A DNA stretch of 60,413 bases from Arthrobacter sp. ISL-72 (GTDB taxonomy: Bacteria > Actinomycetota > Actinomycetes > Actinomycetales > Micrococcaceae): contig NZ_JAGGPP010000039.1 of the NCBI RefSeq assembly GCF_018613755.1, forward strand, positions 1 through 60,413. Reading direction: 5' to 3'. The position numbers and the translations under genes are program-made. The notes below the pieces were generated by a model that was not told the DNA's origin, searched no databases, and worked only from the letters and a program-made list of their open reading frames with translations. Position 1 is the stretch's first letter; every line of letters starts with the position of its first letter. Below are positions 1 to 9,185 of this stretch, piece by piece.

Positions 1-32
1 CGGGCGGAAAGGTATCCTGACCACCGGGTTGA

Positions 33-353
33 CCACTTCGTCACCCGGGCCCACCGGGACTGACCCGCCCGGGCCGGCATATAGTACGCCAGCCACTCGT
101 GATCATCTCCCCCTACGCGAAGAAGAACTTCGTGGACCACACCCAGACCGACCAGGCCTCCATCCTGCGCTTCATCGAGGACAACTGGCGCACCGGCCGG
201 ATCGGCGATTCATCCGCCGACGCCACCGCCGGCTCCGTGAATGCCATGTTTAACTTCCCCCACCAACGCAACGACAAGGTCCTGCTCAACGAGCCGACCG
301 GCGCCGTCGCCTCCATCAGCCACACGAACGACGGCGGCAACTCGGGGAAGTAG
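33..353 (+). pseudogene. C-terminal remnant of a phosphoesterase (phospholipase C family)
   Basis: The reading frame that is open from base 33 to a TAG at 351-353 carries IISPYAKKNFVDHTQTDQ and then ASILRFIEDNW. These match the C-terminal part of bacterial phospholipase C / acid phosphatase phosphoesterases, where VISPYAK and the DH-TQ-D segment lie near the active site. Upstream the same frame is closed by TGA at 18-20 and at 30-32, and the expected GYGPR-type lead-in is distorted, so the fragment is detached from any N-terminal part visible here. It could be the end of a gene frameshifted just upstream of the window, but only about 85 codons are recognisable. Confidence 0.6.
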
Positions 354-400
354 CGACCGCAGCGGTCCTCCCCTACATGAACCCAGTCCACATTTGTAGA

Positions 401-431
401 AATGCCGCCAGACCAGGCGTCTGGCGGCATT
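401..431. terminator. perfect 12-bp hairpin, probable terminator
   Basis: Bases 401-412 (AATGCCGCCAGA) pair perfectly with 420-431 across a 7-nt loop. It sits 47 nt after the stop of the phosphoesterase remnant. No clear T-run follows, so it is a GC-rich actinobacterial-type hairpin rather than a classic rho-independent terminator. Confidence 0.6.
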
Positions 432-440
432 GCTCTTAGC

Positions 441-1034
441 GCCAGCCACGGCGGAGCACCAGCAAATCGGCCGACCGACCCGGGATCGCCAGGCTGGAAA
501 GACGCCCCTGGCGAGAGCTCTGCGAGCACACCCATCACCCCTGGGGTCTGCGATACGAACGACTCACCCGTCTGTTCTTGCCCGAAAGGGCATCCATTTC
601 TGCCCGGAGGACGACTTTTCGGCCGCGGCAGGCGCCGCTTAGGATGGCCACGGCGCTCGTGGCAGTTGGTCGGTAAACCGCAAGACCCGAAATTCTTTAA
701 AAGGCTTGCCACTAGATTCGAAAGTGCGCTTCTCCTGGAAACCGAGTTTCGGATGGGCGTGGACATCCCGCCGCCACCCAACAAGCGATTTCGTCAATGT
801 TCCACTCCAATGTCATCCCTCTCAATGAATATGCCGACCTCGCGGGTAACCGACCACATCGGCGCCGCCGCTTTCAGCTGACTCTATTTCCGGATGTGCC
901 GGCGATCGAACTCGCCGGCAGCTCGATGCTGTGCATGATTGCCAGTGTTCCACTCGAGCCCCAAGGGAGCCACGGACCAGGTTGGCCTCCGAAATGGAAT
1001 GTGGCGGTCCATCGGGAAGCCGCGCGTGTCTGAA
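441..1034. other. intergenic region, nothing recognised
   Basis: About 600 bases between the terminator hairpin and the stop of the first amidohydrolase. The long open frames on both strands here have no recognisable motifs, no good ribosome binding sites and arginine/proline-rich translations typical of shadow frames. I see no RNA gene. Confidence 0.5.
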
Positions 1035-2720
1035 CTAGCCGGCAAGGATCGACGCGGTCTCCATCCTTGACTCTCCATCGCCGAGGACCCCGTCATTGAA
1101 CACCACTTCCCCGCCGATCACGGTGGCTCCGACCGTCACGTTTCGAATGGTCTCTTCGGGGATGGCGAAGAGATCGTCGGAAAGAGCCACAAAATCTGCC
1201 AGCTGCCCTACGCGCAACTGGCCTTTGTCCCGTTCCTGGCCTACTGCGTACGCCGAACCAAAGGTGTACGCCCGCACGGCTTCTTCCACGGTGAGCCGCT
1301 CGTCAGGCCCCAGCAGGGTCCCGGAGCTAGTCCGCCGGTTCACCATGTCGTGAAGGGACACCAGCGGATTCCCGTCCGAGACCGGTGAATCCGAGGAGCC
1401 GGGAAGAACCATGCCGGCCTTCAGGAGTGACTTCATGCGGTAGATCAGCGGTGCCAGCTCCGGTTCAACCGCAGCTATCATGCCGTCGCCGAAGTCCGAG
1501 ATGAAGACTCCCTGCGGAACAGCCGTGAGCCCAAGCGCGGCGGCACGCGTGATCTGGGCGTCGGTGGCAAGAGCAAAATGTTCAATTCGGTGCCGCGCTT
1601 CGGGCCGGGGGTGATTCCGCTGGGCCTTCTCGACGGCGTCCATCACGTGGTCGATGGCGGCGTCACCGATCGCGTGGGTTGCCACAGTCCAGCCCGCCTC
1701 GTGAGCTCCGATGATCATGGCCTGCAGCTCGGCCGGGTCGAATAGCAGGACTCCGTGGTTGTCCGGCTCGCCGTGATAGCAGTGGTGCATGGCCGCGGAA
1801 CGGCCGATAAACGAACCGTCGGAAACGATCTTCACAGGCCCAATCTGCAGCCGGTCGTTGCCCAAGCCTGTACGGATCCCGAGATCCAGGCCGAACCAGC
1901 CCCCGTCCTTGAAGCCCTCAACGTCGTGCAGGGTGGTGCAGTACGGCATCAGGGTTACGCGCGTGGAAAGCACCCCGTTTTCCACTGCCTGCTGGTAGGA
2001 GTGGAAATCCACCGGCGAATTCCCGACCATTTTGTAGGCACCAATGCCGGGCTCCGTTATGGACGTGAGCCCGTACCGCAGCGCCTGCTCCCCCGCCAGG
2101 GCGAGGTTGCGCTGCACTTCGTCCAGTCCCATGGGGCGAACCAGTTCATAGATGAAAGACATTGCCCTTTCCTGCAGCAGCCCCTCCGCCCGTCCGTCCG
2201 CAGCCCGAGCCACAAATCCGCCGTCGAAATCCGGAACACCGTGACGGCCTGGATAGCCCGCGAGCTCAAAAGCCCGGGTGCTCACGGTGATCATGTGCCC
2301 GCTGACGTGTTCGAGGATCACGGGACGTCCCCCGGCTGCGGCATCGAGTCGCTCGGCGGTCGGGTGCCCGCCCAGAAAGTTCTGGTCATAACCGGAACCG
2401 CGCACCCACCCGTCAGCGGGAAGCTCCGCCGCCTTCCGGGCTACGGCCGCGTAAAGGGCGTCCGTTGATTGAATGACGCCGTGCCTCAGGTCGAGTGAGG
2501 CAAGGCGGGCTCCCGTAAACGACAGGTGGTTGTGGGCGTCATGGAATCCCGGCAGGACAGGAGCCCCCTGAAGGTCAATAGTCCGGCGGGCGGTCACGCC
2601 GTCGAGATCGGAATCCAGCCCGACGATCCGCCCGTGTGTGACGCCTATCCGGCTGGCGGCAGGACGCGCCGGATCCAGTGTTCGGATGCGTGCGTTGGTG
2701 AATATGGCGTCGATAAGCAA
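1035..2720 (-). CDS. amidohydrolase family 3 protein (YtcJ-like), copy 1
   Basis: Predicted metal-dependent hydrolase of the amidohydrolase superfamily, YtcJ-like group; substrate unknown, probably an amide or related C-N bond. 561 aa. Visible motifs are the HxH metal ligands in FHDAHNHLSF (about residue 60), THAIGDAAIDHVMDAV, ARHRIEHFALA and the late aspartate in SSDSPVSDGNPL. The start is TTG at 2720, with AGGAGG six bases upstream. The frame stays open further upstream but only as a shadow of the neighbouring transporter gene. It is the last gene of a minus-strand group with an MHS symporter and an M20 hydrolase. It resembles the copies at 11100 and 15256, most closely the latter. Confidence 0.85.
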   Translation of the reverse strand: MLIDAIFTNARIRTLDPARPAASRIGVTHGRIVGLDSDLDGVTARRTIDLQGAPVLPGFHDAHNHLSFTGARLASLDLRHGVIQSTDALYAAVARKAAELPADGWVRGSGYDQNFLGGHPTAERLDAAAGGRPVILEHVSGHMITVSTRAFELAGYPGRHGVPDFDGGFVARAADGRAEGLLQERAMSFIYELVRPMGLDEVQRNLALAGEQALRYGLTSITEPGIGAYKMVGNSPVDFHSYQQAVENGVLSTRVTLMPYCTTLHDVEGFKDGGWFGLDLGIRTGLGNDRLQIGPVKIVSDGSFIGRSAAMHHCYHGEPDNHGVLLFDPAELQAMIIGAHEAGWTVATHAIGDAAIDHVMDAVEKAQRNHPRPEARHRIEHFALATDAQITRAAALGLTAVPQGVFISDFGDGMIAAVEPELAPLIYRMKSLLKAGMVLPGSSDSPVSDGNPLVSLHDMVNRRTSSGTLLGPDERLTVEEAVRAYTFGSAYAVGQERDKGQLRVGQLADFVALSDDLFAIPEETIRNVTVGATVIGGEVVFNDGVLGDGESRMETASILAG

Positions 2721-2755
2721 TCGAATCCTCCTGAAAGTGTTTACGGCTGGCGGTA

Positions 2756-4081
2756 CTACTTCGTCAGGTCCTTGCCCTTGGTTTCGGGCAGCTTCCAAGC
2801 CACCAGAGTGGAGATGGCCAGGAGGGCTACAACGTAGACGGTGAACGCTGCGGGACCGAAGGTAGCATTCGTCCAGCTCTGTAGGTAGGGCGCGGTCCCG
2901 CCGAAGATTGCGACGGCGACAGCGTACGGAACAGCCACACCCACGGTTCGGATGCGGGTCGGGAACATCTCGGCGAAGACGGCGGGAGAGATGGACAGTA
3001 CGGCTCCCATGAACACAAGGATGAGGGTTGCCGGGAGGAAGAGGGACCAGAAGCTCTGGCCGATGGTGTTGACCAGCAGCGGGAACAGCACGATCGGGAC
3101 GCCAGTGCCGATGAGCATGTTTGCGCGGCGGCCGAAGCGGTCCGAGAACTTGCCCCAGAAGGGTAGCGAGATGATCAGGACGACGTTGCTCAGGACGCTG
3201 GCAAGCAGTGCGGTGCCCTGGTCCATCTTGTGGATGAGGACGGCCTGCTGGACTGCACTGACAGACCAGACGTAGTAGCACACGGTGGCACCGACTCCGA
3301 GGCCGATCACCCGCAGCGCCGAGCGCCAGTTCCTGCGAATTTCGGGCCAGACCGGTTCGCGGACACTGGCCTTGACCTCCATAAAGGCTTCCGTCTCTTT
3401 CATCCGTGAACGTGCGATGAGGGTATAGAGCCCCAGCACTGCGCCGATGATAAACGGAATACGCCAGCCCCAGGCCTGCATGTCCTGCTTGCTCAGGACC
3501 AGGTTGAGGAAATAGCCGAAGAGCAGCCCGATAACCACACCGGAAGTGCCTGAGACGTAAATCAGGGAGGACCAGAGTCCGCGGCGGGCTGCAGGGGCGG
3601 CCTCGGAGATATACGTCTGCGCCGAGGGCATCTCGCCCCCGTGTGCCAGGCCTTGGAGCAGGCGTGCGGTGAGGAGGACAACGGCGGCCCAGGCGCCGGC
3701 TGCATTGTAGGTGGGTACCAAGGCGATCATCAGCGACCCAAACGATGCCAGCCCCACTGTGGAGATCATGGAGGCACGCCGACCCATGTGGTCTGCCAGC
3801 CATCCGAATACGAAGCCGCCGAGGGGCCGCGCGATGAAGCCGACCGCGAAGACAGCCATGGCTCCCAGCAGCGCTGCCAGGGGGTCCTTGGGGTTGAAGA
3901 CCTCGGTGGCGAAGTAAATGGCGAATGCGGAGTAGATGCCCCAGTCGTACCATTCAAGGGCGTTGCCCAGTCCGGTGGCGAACAGGGTCTGGCGCTGGGC
4001 TTTTGTAGCTTTGTTTGGCGCCACAGGTGCGGCAATTTCGGCAGCCGCTGCTGGGGCGCCGGGAGCTGGTTTGTGGATCAC
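2756..4081 (-). CDS. MHS-family MFS metabolite:proton symporter
   Basis: Integral membrane symporter of the metabolite:H+ symporter group of the major facilitator superfamily, probably importing the substrate or product of the flanking hydrolases. 441 aa with the start at GTG 4081, preceded by AAGGA. The first helix has the family-typical ALEWYDWGIYS. GFIARPLGGFVFGWLADHMG carries the loop 2-3 motif and SPAVFAEMFPTRIRT the loop 8-9 region. About twelve hydrophobic stretches are visible. It lies between the M20 hydrolase (40 nt upstream) and the amidohydrolase (35 nt downstream), so co-transcription is likely. Confidence 0.85.
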   Translation of the reverse strand: MIHKPAPGAPAAAAEIAAPVAPNKATKAQRQTLFATGLGNALEWYDWGIYSAFAIYFATEVFNPKDPLAALLGAMAVFAVGFIARPLGGFVFGWLADHMGRRASMISTVGLASFGSLMIALVPTYNAAGAWAAVVLLTARLLQGLAHGGEMPSAQTYISEAAPAARRGLWSSLIYVSGTSGVVIGLLFGYFLNLVLSKQDMQAWGWRIPFIIGAVLGLYTLIARSRMKETEAFMEVKASVREPVWPEIRRNWRSALRVIGLGVGATVCYYVWSVSAVQQAVLIHKMDQGTALLASVLSNVVLIISLPFWGKFSDRFGRRANMLIGTGVPIVLFPLLVNTIGQSFWSLFLPATLILVFMGAVLSISPAVFAEMFPTRIRTVGVAVPYAVAVAIFGGTAPYLQSWTNATFGPAAFTVYVVALLAISTLVAWKLPETKGKDLTK

Positions 4082-4121
4082 TGGATTTCCTTGAGTGGAA
4101 GAGCTGTGGGTGGGGGGATGG

Positions 4122-5348
4122 TCAGACGGCAAGCTGGGCGAGGCGGGCCACGGCAAGCTGGGTGTAGAGTGCAGTCCCGTCAACCAGGACACTGTCGTCG
4201 AATGTGGCGCGGGGTGAATGGTTGAACGCGGTGTCGGCTCCCCCACCAATGGGCGTGGCGTCCAAGCAGATAAAGCTGCCTGGAACTTTGGCGAGGACGT
4301 CGGCAAAGTCTTCGGATCCGCCCAGGGGTGCGGCGAGGCGGTGATGGCGTTCGGAGCCGAAGAGCCCAGTAATTTGGTCGACGGCAAAGGCGGTTTGCGC
4401 TTCATCAGTCACGGTCACCTGCCCGCCGACGTGGTAGTTGACGTCGACGTCCAGGCCGTGGGCTGACGCGATTCCTTCGAGCAGCCGCGGAATGGCCGAC
4501 TGCATCCTGGTCCGCGCCTCAGCCGAGTACATCCGCAGGCTCGCACCGAATTCCGCGGTGTCGGGGATAACGTTGACCGCTTCACCTGCTTTGACCATTC
4601 CCACCGAGATAACCACGGGGTCGTGGGCGTTGAACTGCCGCGTCACCATGTGCTGGAGGCCGAGGATCATTTCCGCCATGACGGGAACCGGGTCCTTGGC
4701 TTGGTGTGGTGCGGATCCGTGGCCGCCACGGCCAATGACCTTGACGAACAAGGCATCCGCGGCGGACATCATGACACCGGGCTTCGTTTCAAACCGTCCG
4801 GTATTACCGCCGGCGCTGAAAACGTGGAGTCCGTAGGCTGCGTCTGCCCGTCGGCCGGAAAGCTCCAGGATGCCTTCTTCGATCATCATGGGCGCGCCCG
4901 CCAGCTGTTCCTCAGCAGGCTGGAACATCAGGACGACGTCGCCGGCGAGCTGATGGCGCCGCTCAGAAAGCAGGCGCGCCGCTCCGACAAGCATCGAAGT
5001 GTGCAGGTCGTGGCCGCAGGCGTGCATACGGTTAGCCACGGCCGAGGTGTATTCGACCCCGGTTTCTTCCTGGAGCGGCAACGCGTCCATGTCCGCACGG
5101 AGCAGGACAGTGGGTCGGCTTTTGTTTGCTGACTTGTCAGGTGCCGTGCCGCGCAGGACCGCCCCTACCGAGGTAAGCCCTTTTCCAAGGGTTATTTCCA
5201 GTGGCAGGTCGGACAGCGCACCCAGGACCTTCTCCTGGGTGCGGGGCAGTTCCAGTCCGAGCTCGGGATGGCGGTGGAGGTCATGGCGCAGCTGGACGAT
5301 GTCGCCATGGAGTTCGCGTGCGTCTTCAAGAATTTTTGCGGCCGACAC
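4122..5348 (-). CDS. M20-family amidohydrolase (N-acyl amino acid / hippurate hydrolase type)
   Basis: Cytoplasmic zinc-dependent amidohydrolase of peptidase family M20, expected to cleave an N-acyl or amide bond and release a free amino acid. 408 aa, the usual length. LRHDLHRHPELGLELPRTQ is the conserved N-terminal segment. MHACGHDLHTSML has the metal-binding CGHD-H, MLMFQPAEE-like text appears as VLMFQPAEEQLAG, and GGSEDFADVL is the C-terminal metal ligand region. The start is GTG at 5348 with AAGGGA upstream. It is the first gene of the minus-strand group and has a copy of the shared LysR-type element about 70 nt upstream. Exact substrate cannot be read from sequence. Confidence 0.85.
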   Translation of the reverse strand: MSAAKILEDARELHGDIVQLRHDLHRHPELGLELPRTQEKVLGALSDLPLEITLGKGLTSVGAVLRGTAPDKSANKSRPTVLLRADMDALPLQEETGVEYTSAVANRMHACGHDLHTSMLVGAARLLSERRHQLAGDVVLMFQPAEEQLAGAPMMIEEGILELSGRRADAAYGLHVFSAGGNTGRFETKPGVMMSAADALFVKVIGRGGHGSAPHQAKDPVPVMAEMILGLQHMVTRQFNAHDPVVISVGMVKAGEAVNVIPDTAEFGASLRMYSAEARTRMQSAIPRLLEGIASAHGLDVDVNYHVGGQVTVTDEAQTAFAVDQITGLFGSERHHRLAAPLGGSEDFADVLAKVPGSFICLDATPIGGGADTAFNHSPRATFDDSVLVDGTALYTQLAVARLAQLAV

Positions 5349-5419
5349 GGAGTGTTCCCTTCGAATAGGCTGCTAGCCACAAACACGTGGTCTAGCTCAT
5401 TCGAGTATGTGAGCTGCGC

Positions 5420-5469
5420 GACTTGCCGTCCACGACCAATATCGCACGATCCTCATACCGGTTAGGCAT
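5420..5469 (-). promoter_or_regulatory. two-part LysR-type operator, copy 1 (M20 operon)
   Basis: Read toward the M20 gene: ATGCCTAACCGGTAT (5469 to 5455), a 17-nt spacer, then GGTCGTGGACGGCAAGTC (5437 to 5420). The first half is a T-N11-A inverted repeat. The second matches the consensus RGTMTTRGACAGCATG at most positions. The element ends 71 nt before the start codon. Confidence 0.6.
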
Positions 5470-5589
5470 AAACATTGGCGTCCATTTATCCTGAATCGCT
5501 GCGTAGCTATGGAGTCCGTCAGCGAATAGCGACGGCGCAAACCCGGTGATGCATGCTCCGTCGGCGTCGGGACTGCATTCTGATGACCT

Positions 5590-6459
5590 TTAGTCGAGGG
5601 TGAAGGCGGGTGAGCCGGGGACTGAGGCGAGGAGTTTTTTGGTGTAGTCGTGCTGGGGGTTCCGGTAGACGGATTCGATAAGGCCTTGTTCGACGATGCG
5701 GCCCTGGTACATGACCATGACTTCGTCACAGACCTGCTGGACAACGGCGAGGTTGTGGGAGATGAACAGCATGGCGCTGTCCACCTTCCCGCGCATGCCT
5801 TGGAGGAGCCGGATGATGTCAGCCTGCACGGAAACGTCCAAGGCGGAGGTGATTTCGTCCGCGATCACCAGCCTCGGTTCGAGCATGAGAGCCCGGGCGA
5901 TCGCGATCCGCTGCCGCTGCCCGCCGGAGAACTCGTGCGGGTATTTCTCCGCGGCCGATGGATCCAACTTGACCCGTTCCAAGGCCGCCGCGATGACCTC
6001 CCGGTGCTCCATGGGGTTGGCTCCGTGGGGGTCCAGCGCCTCGGCCAAGGTTTGCCCGGTGGTGCGGCGGGGGCTGAGCGAGGAGTAGGGGTCCTGCGGG
6101 ATGTACTGGACTTCGCGGCGCATCTGCCGACGGCGCTTTCCGTGCATACGGGTGAAGTCCTCTCCGCCGATGGTGATCTCGCCGCTGGCGGGTTTGTTGA
6201 TCCCGACCAGGGTCTTGCCGAGGGTCGACTTCCCGGATCCGGACTCGCCGACGAGCCCCACCACGGTGCCGGCGGGCACTGCCATGATGACGTCCTTCAG
6301 GACGTGGGCGGCGCCGAAGCGAACATTGAGGTTGGTGACTGAGGCAGCGTGTGGGGCAGCGGGACCCTCGGCTTTTCCGGCGGCGAGTGCTGCCCGGCGC
6401 CCCAGGCCCGCCGGCTGCGGGCCCAGGACTGCCGGAGGTATCTGTGCGTTGGCGTTCAT
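5590..6459 (-). CDS. peptide-type ABC importer ATPase (DppF/OppF-like)
   Basis: Second ATPase of a dipeptide/oligopeptide/nickel-type importer; it powers uptake through the neighbouring permeases. 289 aa. Walker A is GESGSGKST (residues 71-79), the signature is FSGGQRQR (177-184) and Walker B with the catalytic glutamate is LVIADE (197-202). The first 40 residues are an alanine/proline-rich extension before the ABC fold. Its ATG overlaps the end of the permease-ATPase fusion gene by 4 bp, so the two are translationally coupled. It is the last of four genes in the importer operon. Confidence 0.88.
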   Translation of the reverse strand: MNANAQIPPAVLGPQPAGLGRRAALAAGKAEGPAAPHAASVTNLNVRFGAAHVLKDVIMAVPAGTVVGLVGESGSGKSTLGKTLVGINKPASGEITIGGEDFTRMHGKRRRQMRREVQYIPQDPYSSLSPRRTTGQTLAEALDPHGANPMEHREVIAAALERVKLDPSAAEKYPHEFSGGQRQRIAIARALMLEPRLVIADEITSALDVSVQADIIRLLQGMRGKVDSAMLFISHNLAVVQQVCDEVMVMYQGRIVEQGLIESVYRNPQHDYTKKLLASVPGSPAFTLD

Positions 6460-8150
6460 GACGTTGGAGCTCCTGAGGTAGCGGGGGCCGAGCCGAGTTC
6501 CAGGGTAGGGATCGCGGCGAGCAGTGCTTTGGTGTAGGAGTGGGTTACCTTCCGGGCGGCAAGTTCAGCGGCGGTAAGCCGCTCAACGATTTCGCCGGAT
6601 TTCATGACGAGGATGGTGTCGCACAGGGCCTCCACTACGGCGAGGTCGTGGGAGATGAACAGCATCGCGGTGCCTTGTTCCCGGTGGATGCGGCGGAACT
6701 GGCGCAGGACTTCGGCCTGGACGGTGACGTCCAGCGCCGTCGTAGGTTCGTCGGCGACGATGAGTTTGGGTGAGGTGACGATCGAGGCGGCGATCATGGC
6801 CCGCTGCCGCATTCCGCCGGAGAGCTCGTGCGGGTGCTGCCTGAGCCGGTGCGCGGGCTGGGTGATGTTTACGCTGGCCAGGGCATTGACGATGACTTCG
6901 CGTGCCTCGGCCCGGCCCATGCCCAGGTGGGTCCGGAGTACTTCGGTCAGTTGGGAGCCCATCCGCAGGGAAGGATTGAACGTGGTTCCGGGGTCCTGGT
7001 ACACGATGCTGATCTCTTTGGCCAGTCGGGACTGGTCCGGGGCGGCGAGCATGTTCATATCCCCAACCCGCAGCAGGTCCGCGTCCACGGCCAAGTCCTC
7101 GGACGGCAAGCCCGCCACGGCCATTGCGGTCAGGGACTTACCGGATCCGGACTCGCCTACCAAGGCAACAACCTCGCCTGGATTGATCGAGAACGACACG
7201 CCCTTGACCAGCTCCTGCCGGCCCGGGATGCTCACCCGCAGGTTTTTAACCCGCACCAGTGCAGTGTCACTCTCCGCGAGGGGCACGGTCCGGTTCCGGT
7301 CCAGGACTCGCCGGAAGAAGCTGCGCTTGGCGCGCGGGTCCGCGTGTGCTGCCAGGGCGTCCCCGATCAGCATGACCGACAGGCCTGTCAGGGCAATCAT
7401 CACCGAGGGGCCCACCGCTTCGACCGGCTGAGTGTAAAGGGCGCCGAGGCTGTCGTTGAGGAGCCGGCCGAAGTCATATTCAGGGGACTGGACGCCCAAG
7501 CCAATGAAGGACAGCGCGGAGATCTCCACGAGGGACAGCGCGAAGACTGTGGCGGAGAGGATCAACAGCGGCTCGGCCATGTTCGGCAGCATGTGCCGGG
7601 CCGCGATCCGTACCGGGCTGACGCCCAGCAGGCGTGCGGTGACCACATAGTCGCTGCTGGACACGGCGGACGCCAGGTTGGCGGTGATCCGAGCGAAGCC
7701 GGGGATCCCGGCAATTCCGATCGCGATGACAGCTGAGGAAACGCCGGGTTCCAGGACGGCGGCGATCACGAGGGCGAAGATCAGGGACGGGTACGCGACG
7801 GCGGTTTCCAGGATGCGCAGCGCAATCTCGCGGACCCGCCGGCCCGAAAGCCAGATGGCCAAGCCGATTACCACACCGGACACCACCGAGATTGCGGCCG
7901 CACCGGCAGTCATCAGCAGCGTCAGCCGGGTCGCCACCAGGGCGCGGGCGAGCAGGTCCCGGCCGAAATCATCGGTGCCCAGCCAATGCTCGGCGCTGGG
8001 CCCCAGGGCGGCATGGGGGGTCAGCTGTTCAGCCGCCTGCTTCATGGTCGACGGGGCGATGATGGCGATGAGGATCAGCGCCATCAGCAGACCGCCACCG
8101 GTGATCATGGCAGGAGTCCAGAACTCCTTGCTCCTAAACCTAGACGTCAC
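6456..8150 (-). CDS. ABC importer permease-ATPase fusion (DppC-DppD-like)
   Basis: Single 564-aa polypeptide joining a DppC-type inner-membrane permease and a DppD-type ATPase. Residues 1 to about 275 hold several membrane helices. The permease part contains GTDDFGRDLLARALVATR and an EAA-type loop around RLLGVSPVRIAARHMLPN. From about residue 300 it is an ABC domain with Walker A GESGSGKSL (near 333), signature LSGGMRQR (near 445) and Walker B KLIVADEPTTALD. Such fusions are known in actinobacteria. The start ATG overlaps the upstream permease gene by 11 bp. Together with the other three genes it would give a two-permease, two-ATPase importer. Confidence 0.87.
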   Translation of the reverse strand: MTSRFRSKEFWTPAMITGGGLLMALILIAIIAPSTMKQAAEQLTPHAALGPSAEHWLGTDDFGRDLLARALVATRLTLLMTAGAAAISVVSGVVIGLAIWLSGRRVREIALRILETAVAYPSLIFALVIAAVLEPGVSSAVIAIGIAGIPGFARITANLASAVSSSDYVVTARLLGVSPVRIAARHMLPNMAEPLLILSATVFALSLVEISALSFIGLGVQSPEYDFGRLLNDSLGALYTQPVEAVGPSVMIALTGLSVMLIGDALAAHADPRAKRSFFRRVLDRNRTVPLAESDTALVRVKNLRVSIPGRQELVKGVSFSINPGEVVALVGESGSGKSLTAMAVAGLPSEDLAVDADLLRVGDMNMLAAPDQSRLAKEISIVYQDPGTTFNPSLRMGSQLTEVLRTHLGMGRAEAREVIVNALASVNITQPAHRLRQHPHELSGGMRQRAMIAASIVTSPKLIVADEPTTALDVTVQAEVLRQFRRIHREQGTAMLFISHDLAVVEALCDTILVMKSGEIVERLTAAELAARKVTHSYTKALLAAIPTLELGSAPATSGAPTS

Positions 8151-9171
8151 TTGAGGTTCCTCCGAGGTTGCGGGGATCGATGATGGCCAGGATCAGGTCC
8201 ACCATGGTGATGATGAGGGTCGCGAGCAGGCCCAGAATCAAGATGATGCCCCTGATAACCGGGTAGTCACGCTGCAAAATAGCGTTCACGATCCCCTGGC
8301 CCAAGCCGGGCCAGGCGAAGACGGTCTCGATGACTACCGCGCCGCCCAGCTGCGCGGCCAGGATGAGCCCCGAGAGTGTCAACGTCGTGGTGACCAGGTT
8401 CGGCAGGACGTAGCGCAGGTTGGTTCGCAGCGCGCCCAGCCGCCAGCCGCGGGCCGTGCGAATGTAGTCCTTGTTCAGGACCACGGCCGTTTCCCGCCGC
8501 ACGATCCGGGAGATCACACAGACGGGCCCCAGCATCAGGGCAGCGGTGGGAAGCACCAGCGAGCTCAGGGTCGTAGCACCCGCCGCCGGAAACCAGCGCA
8601 GCGTCACGGCAAATACCACCACGAGCAACGTCGCTACTACATACTGCGGGACTGAGTAGATCAGGCTGGTCAGGAAGTTGAAGATGTTGTCCAGCCACTT
8701 GTTCCGGCCACCGCGGGTAAGGATCGCCACGATCATGCCCAGCGGCACGGAGAGCAGCAGCACCAGCACGATGGCCAGCAGAGCGATCTCCGCTGTGAAC
8801 GGAAAGCGCGTAAAGATCAGAGTGGAAACGCTCTCGCCACTGACAAAAGAGTTGCCCATGTCCAGGCGAAGAACACCGGACACATAATTTACAAACTGCG
8901 TCAGCACCGGCAAATCCAAACCCAACTCCGCCCTAACGCTCGCAACCTGGGCAGGGCTTGCCCCGTCGCCGGCCGCGATCACCGCAGGATCCCCCGGAAT
9001 CAAGGGCACGATCAGGAACGTCACGACGGTCAGCACCACAAAGGAGAGCACCAGCCCGCCAAGCCGGCGCAACACAAACCCCACCCACGGGTGGCGGATA
9101 AACCGGCCCCCCGCACTCCCGGCACCAACGCCGGGAGTGCGGGAAGCCTCAACAACAATCGAAGAAGTCAT
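8140..9171 (-). CDS. peptide-type ABC importer permease (DppB-like)
   Basis: Inner-membrane permease of the dipeptide/oligopeptide/nickel family, 343 aa. The N-terminal helix region VLTVVTFLIVPLIPGDPAVI is typical of DppB. The EAA-type loop is RTARGWRLGALRTNLRYVLP. About six hydrophobic segments are present, ending in LGLLATLIITMVDLILAIIDPR. It starts 14 nt after the binding-protein gene and overlaps the fusion gene, so it belongs to the same operon. Confidence 0.87.
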   Translation of the reverse strand: MTSSIVVEASRTPGVGAGSAGGRFIRHPWVGFVLRRLGGLVLSFVVLTVVTFLIVPLIPGDPAVIAAGDGASPAQVASVRAELGLDLPVLTQFVNYVSGVLRLDMGNSFVSGESVSTLIFTRFPFTAEIALLAIVLVLLLSVPLGMIVAILTRGGRNKWLDNIFNFLTSLIYSVPQYVVATLLVVVFAVTLRWFPAAGATTLSSLVLPTAALMLGPVCVISRIVRRETAVVLNKDYIRTARGWRLGALRTNLRYVLPNLVTTTLTLSGLILAAQLGGAVVIETVFAWPGLGQGIVNAILQRDYPVIRGIILILGLLATLIITMVDLILAIIDPRNLGGTSSDV

Positions 9172-9185
9172 GGTTGGTTTCTTCG

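Noticed and set aside
113..784. A 223-codon minus-strand frame at the left edge
   Set aside because: It runs through the terminator hairpin and opposite the phosphoesterase remnant. No motifs or ribosome binding site.
2721..3953. A 972-codon minus-strand frame extending the first amidohydrolase far upstream
   Set aside because: The extra part is the antisense-free shadow of the MHS symporter in another frame, arginine-rich and without motifs. TTG 2720 has an ideal AGGAGG site.
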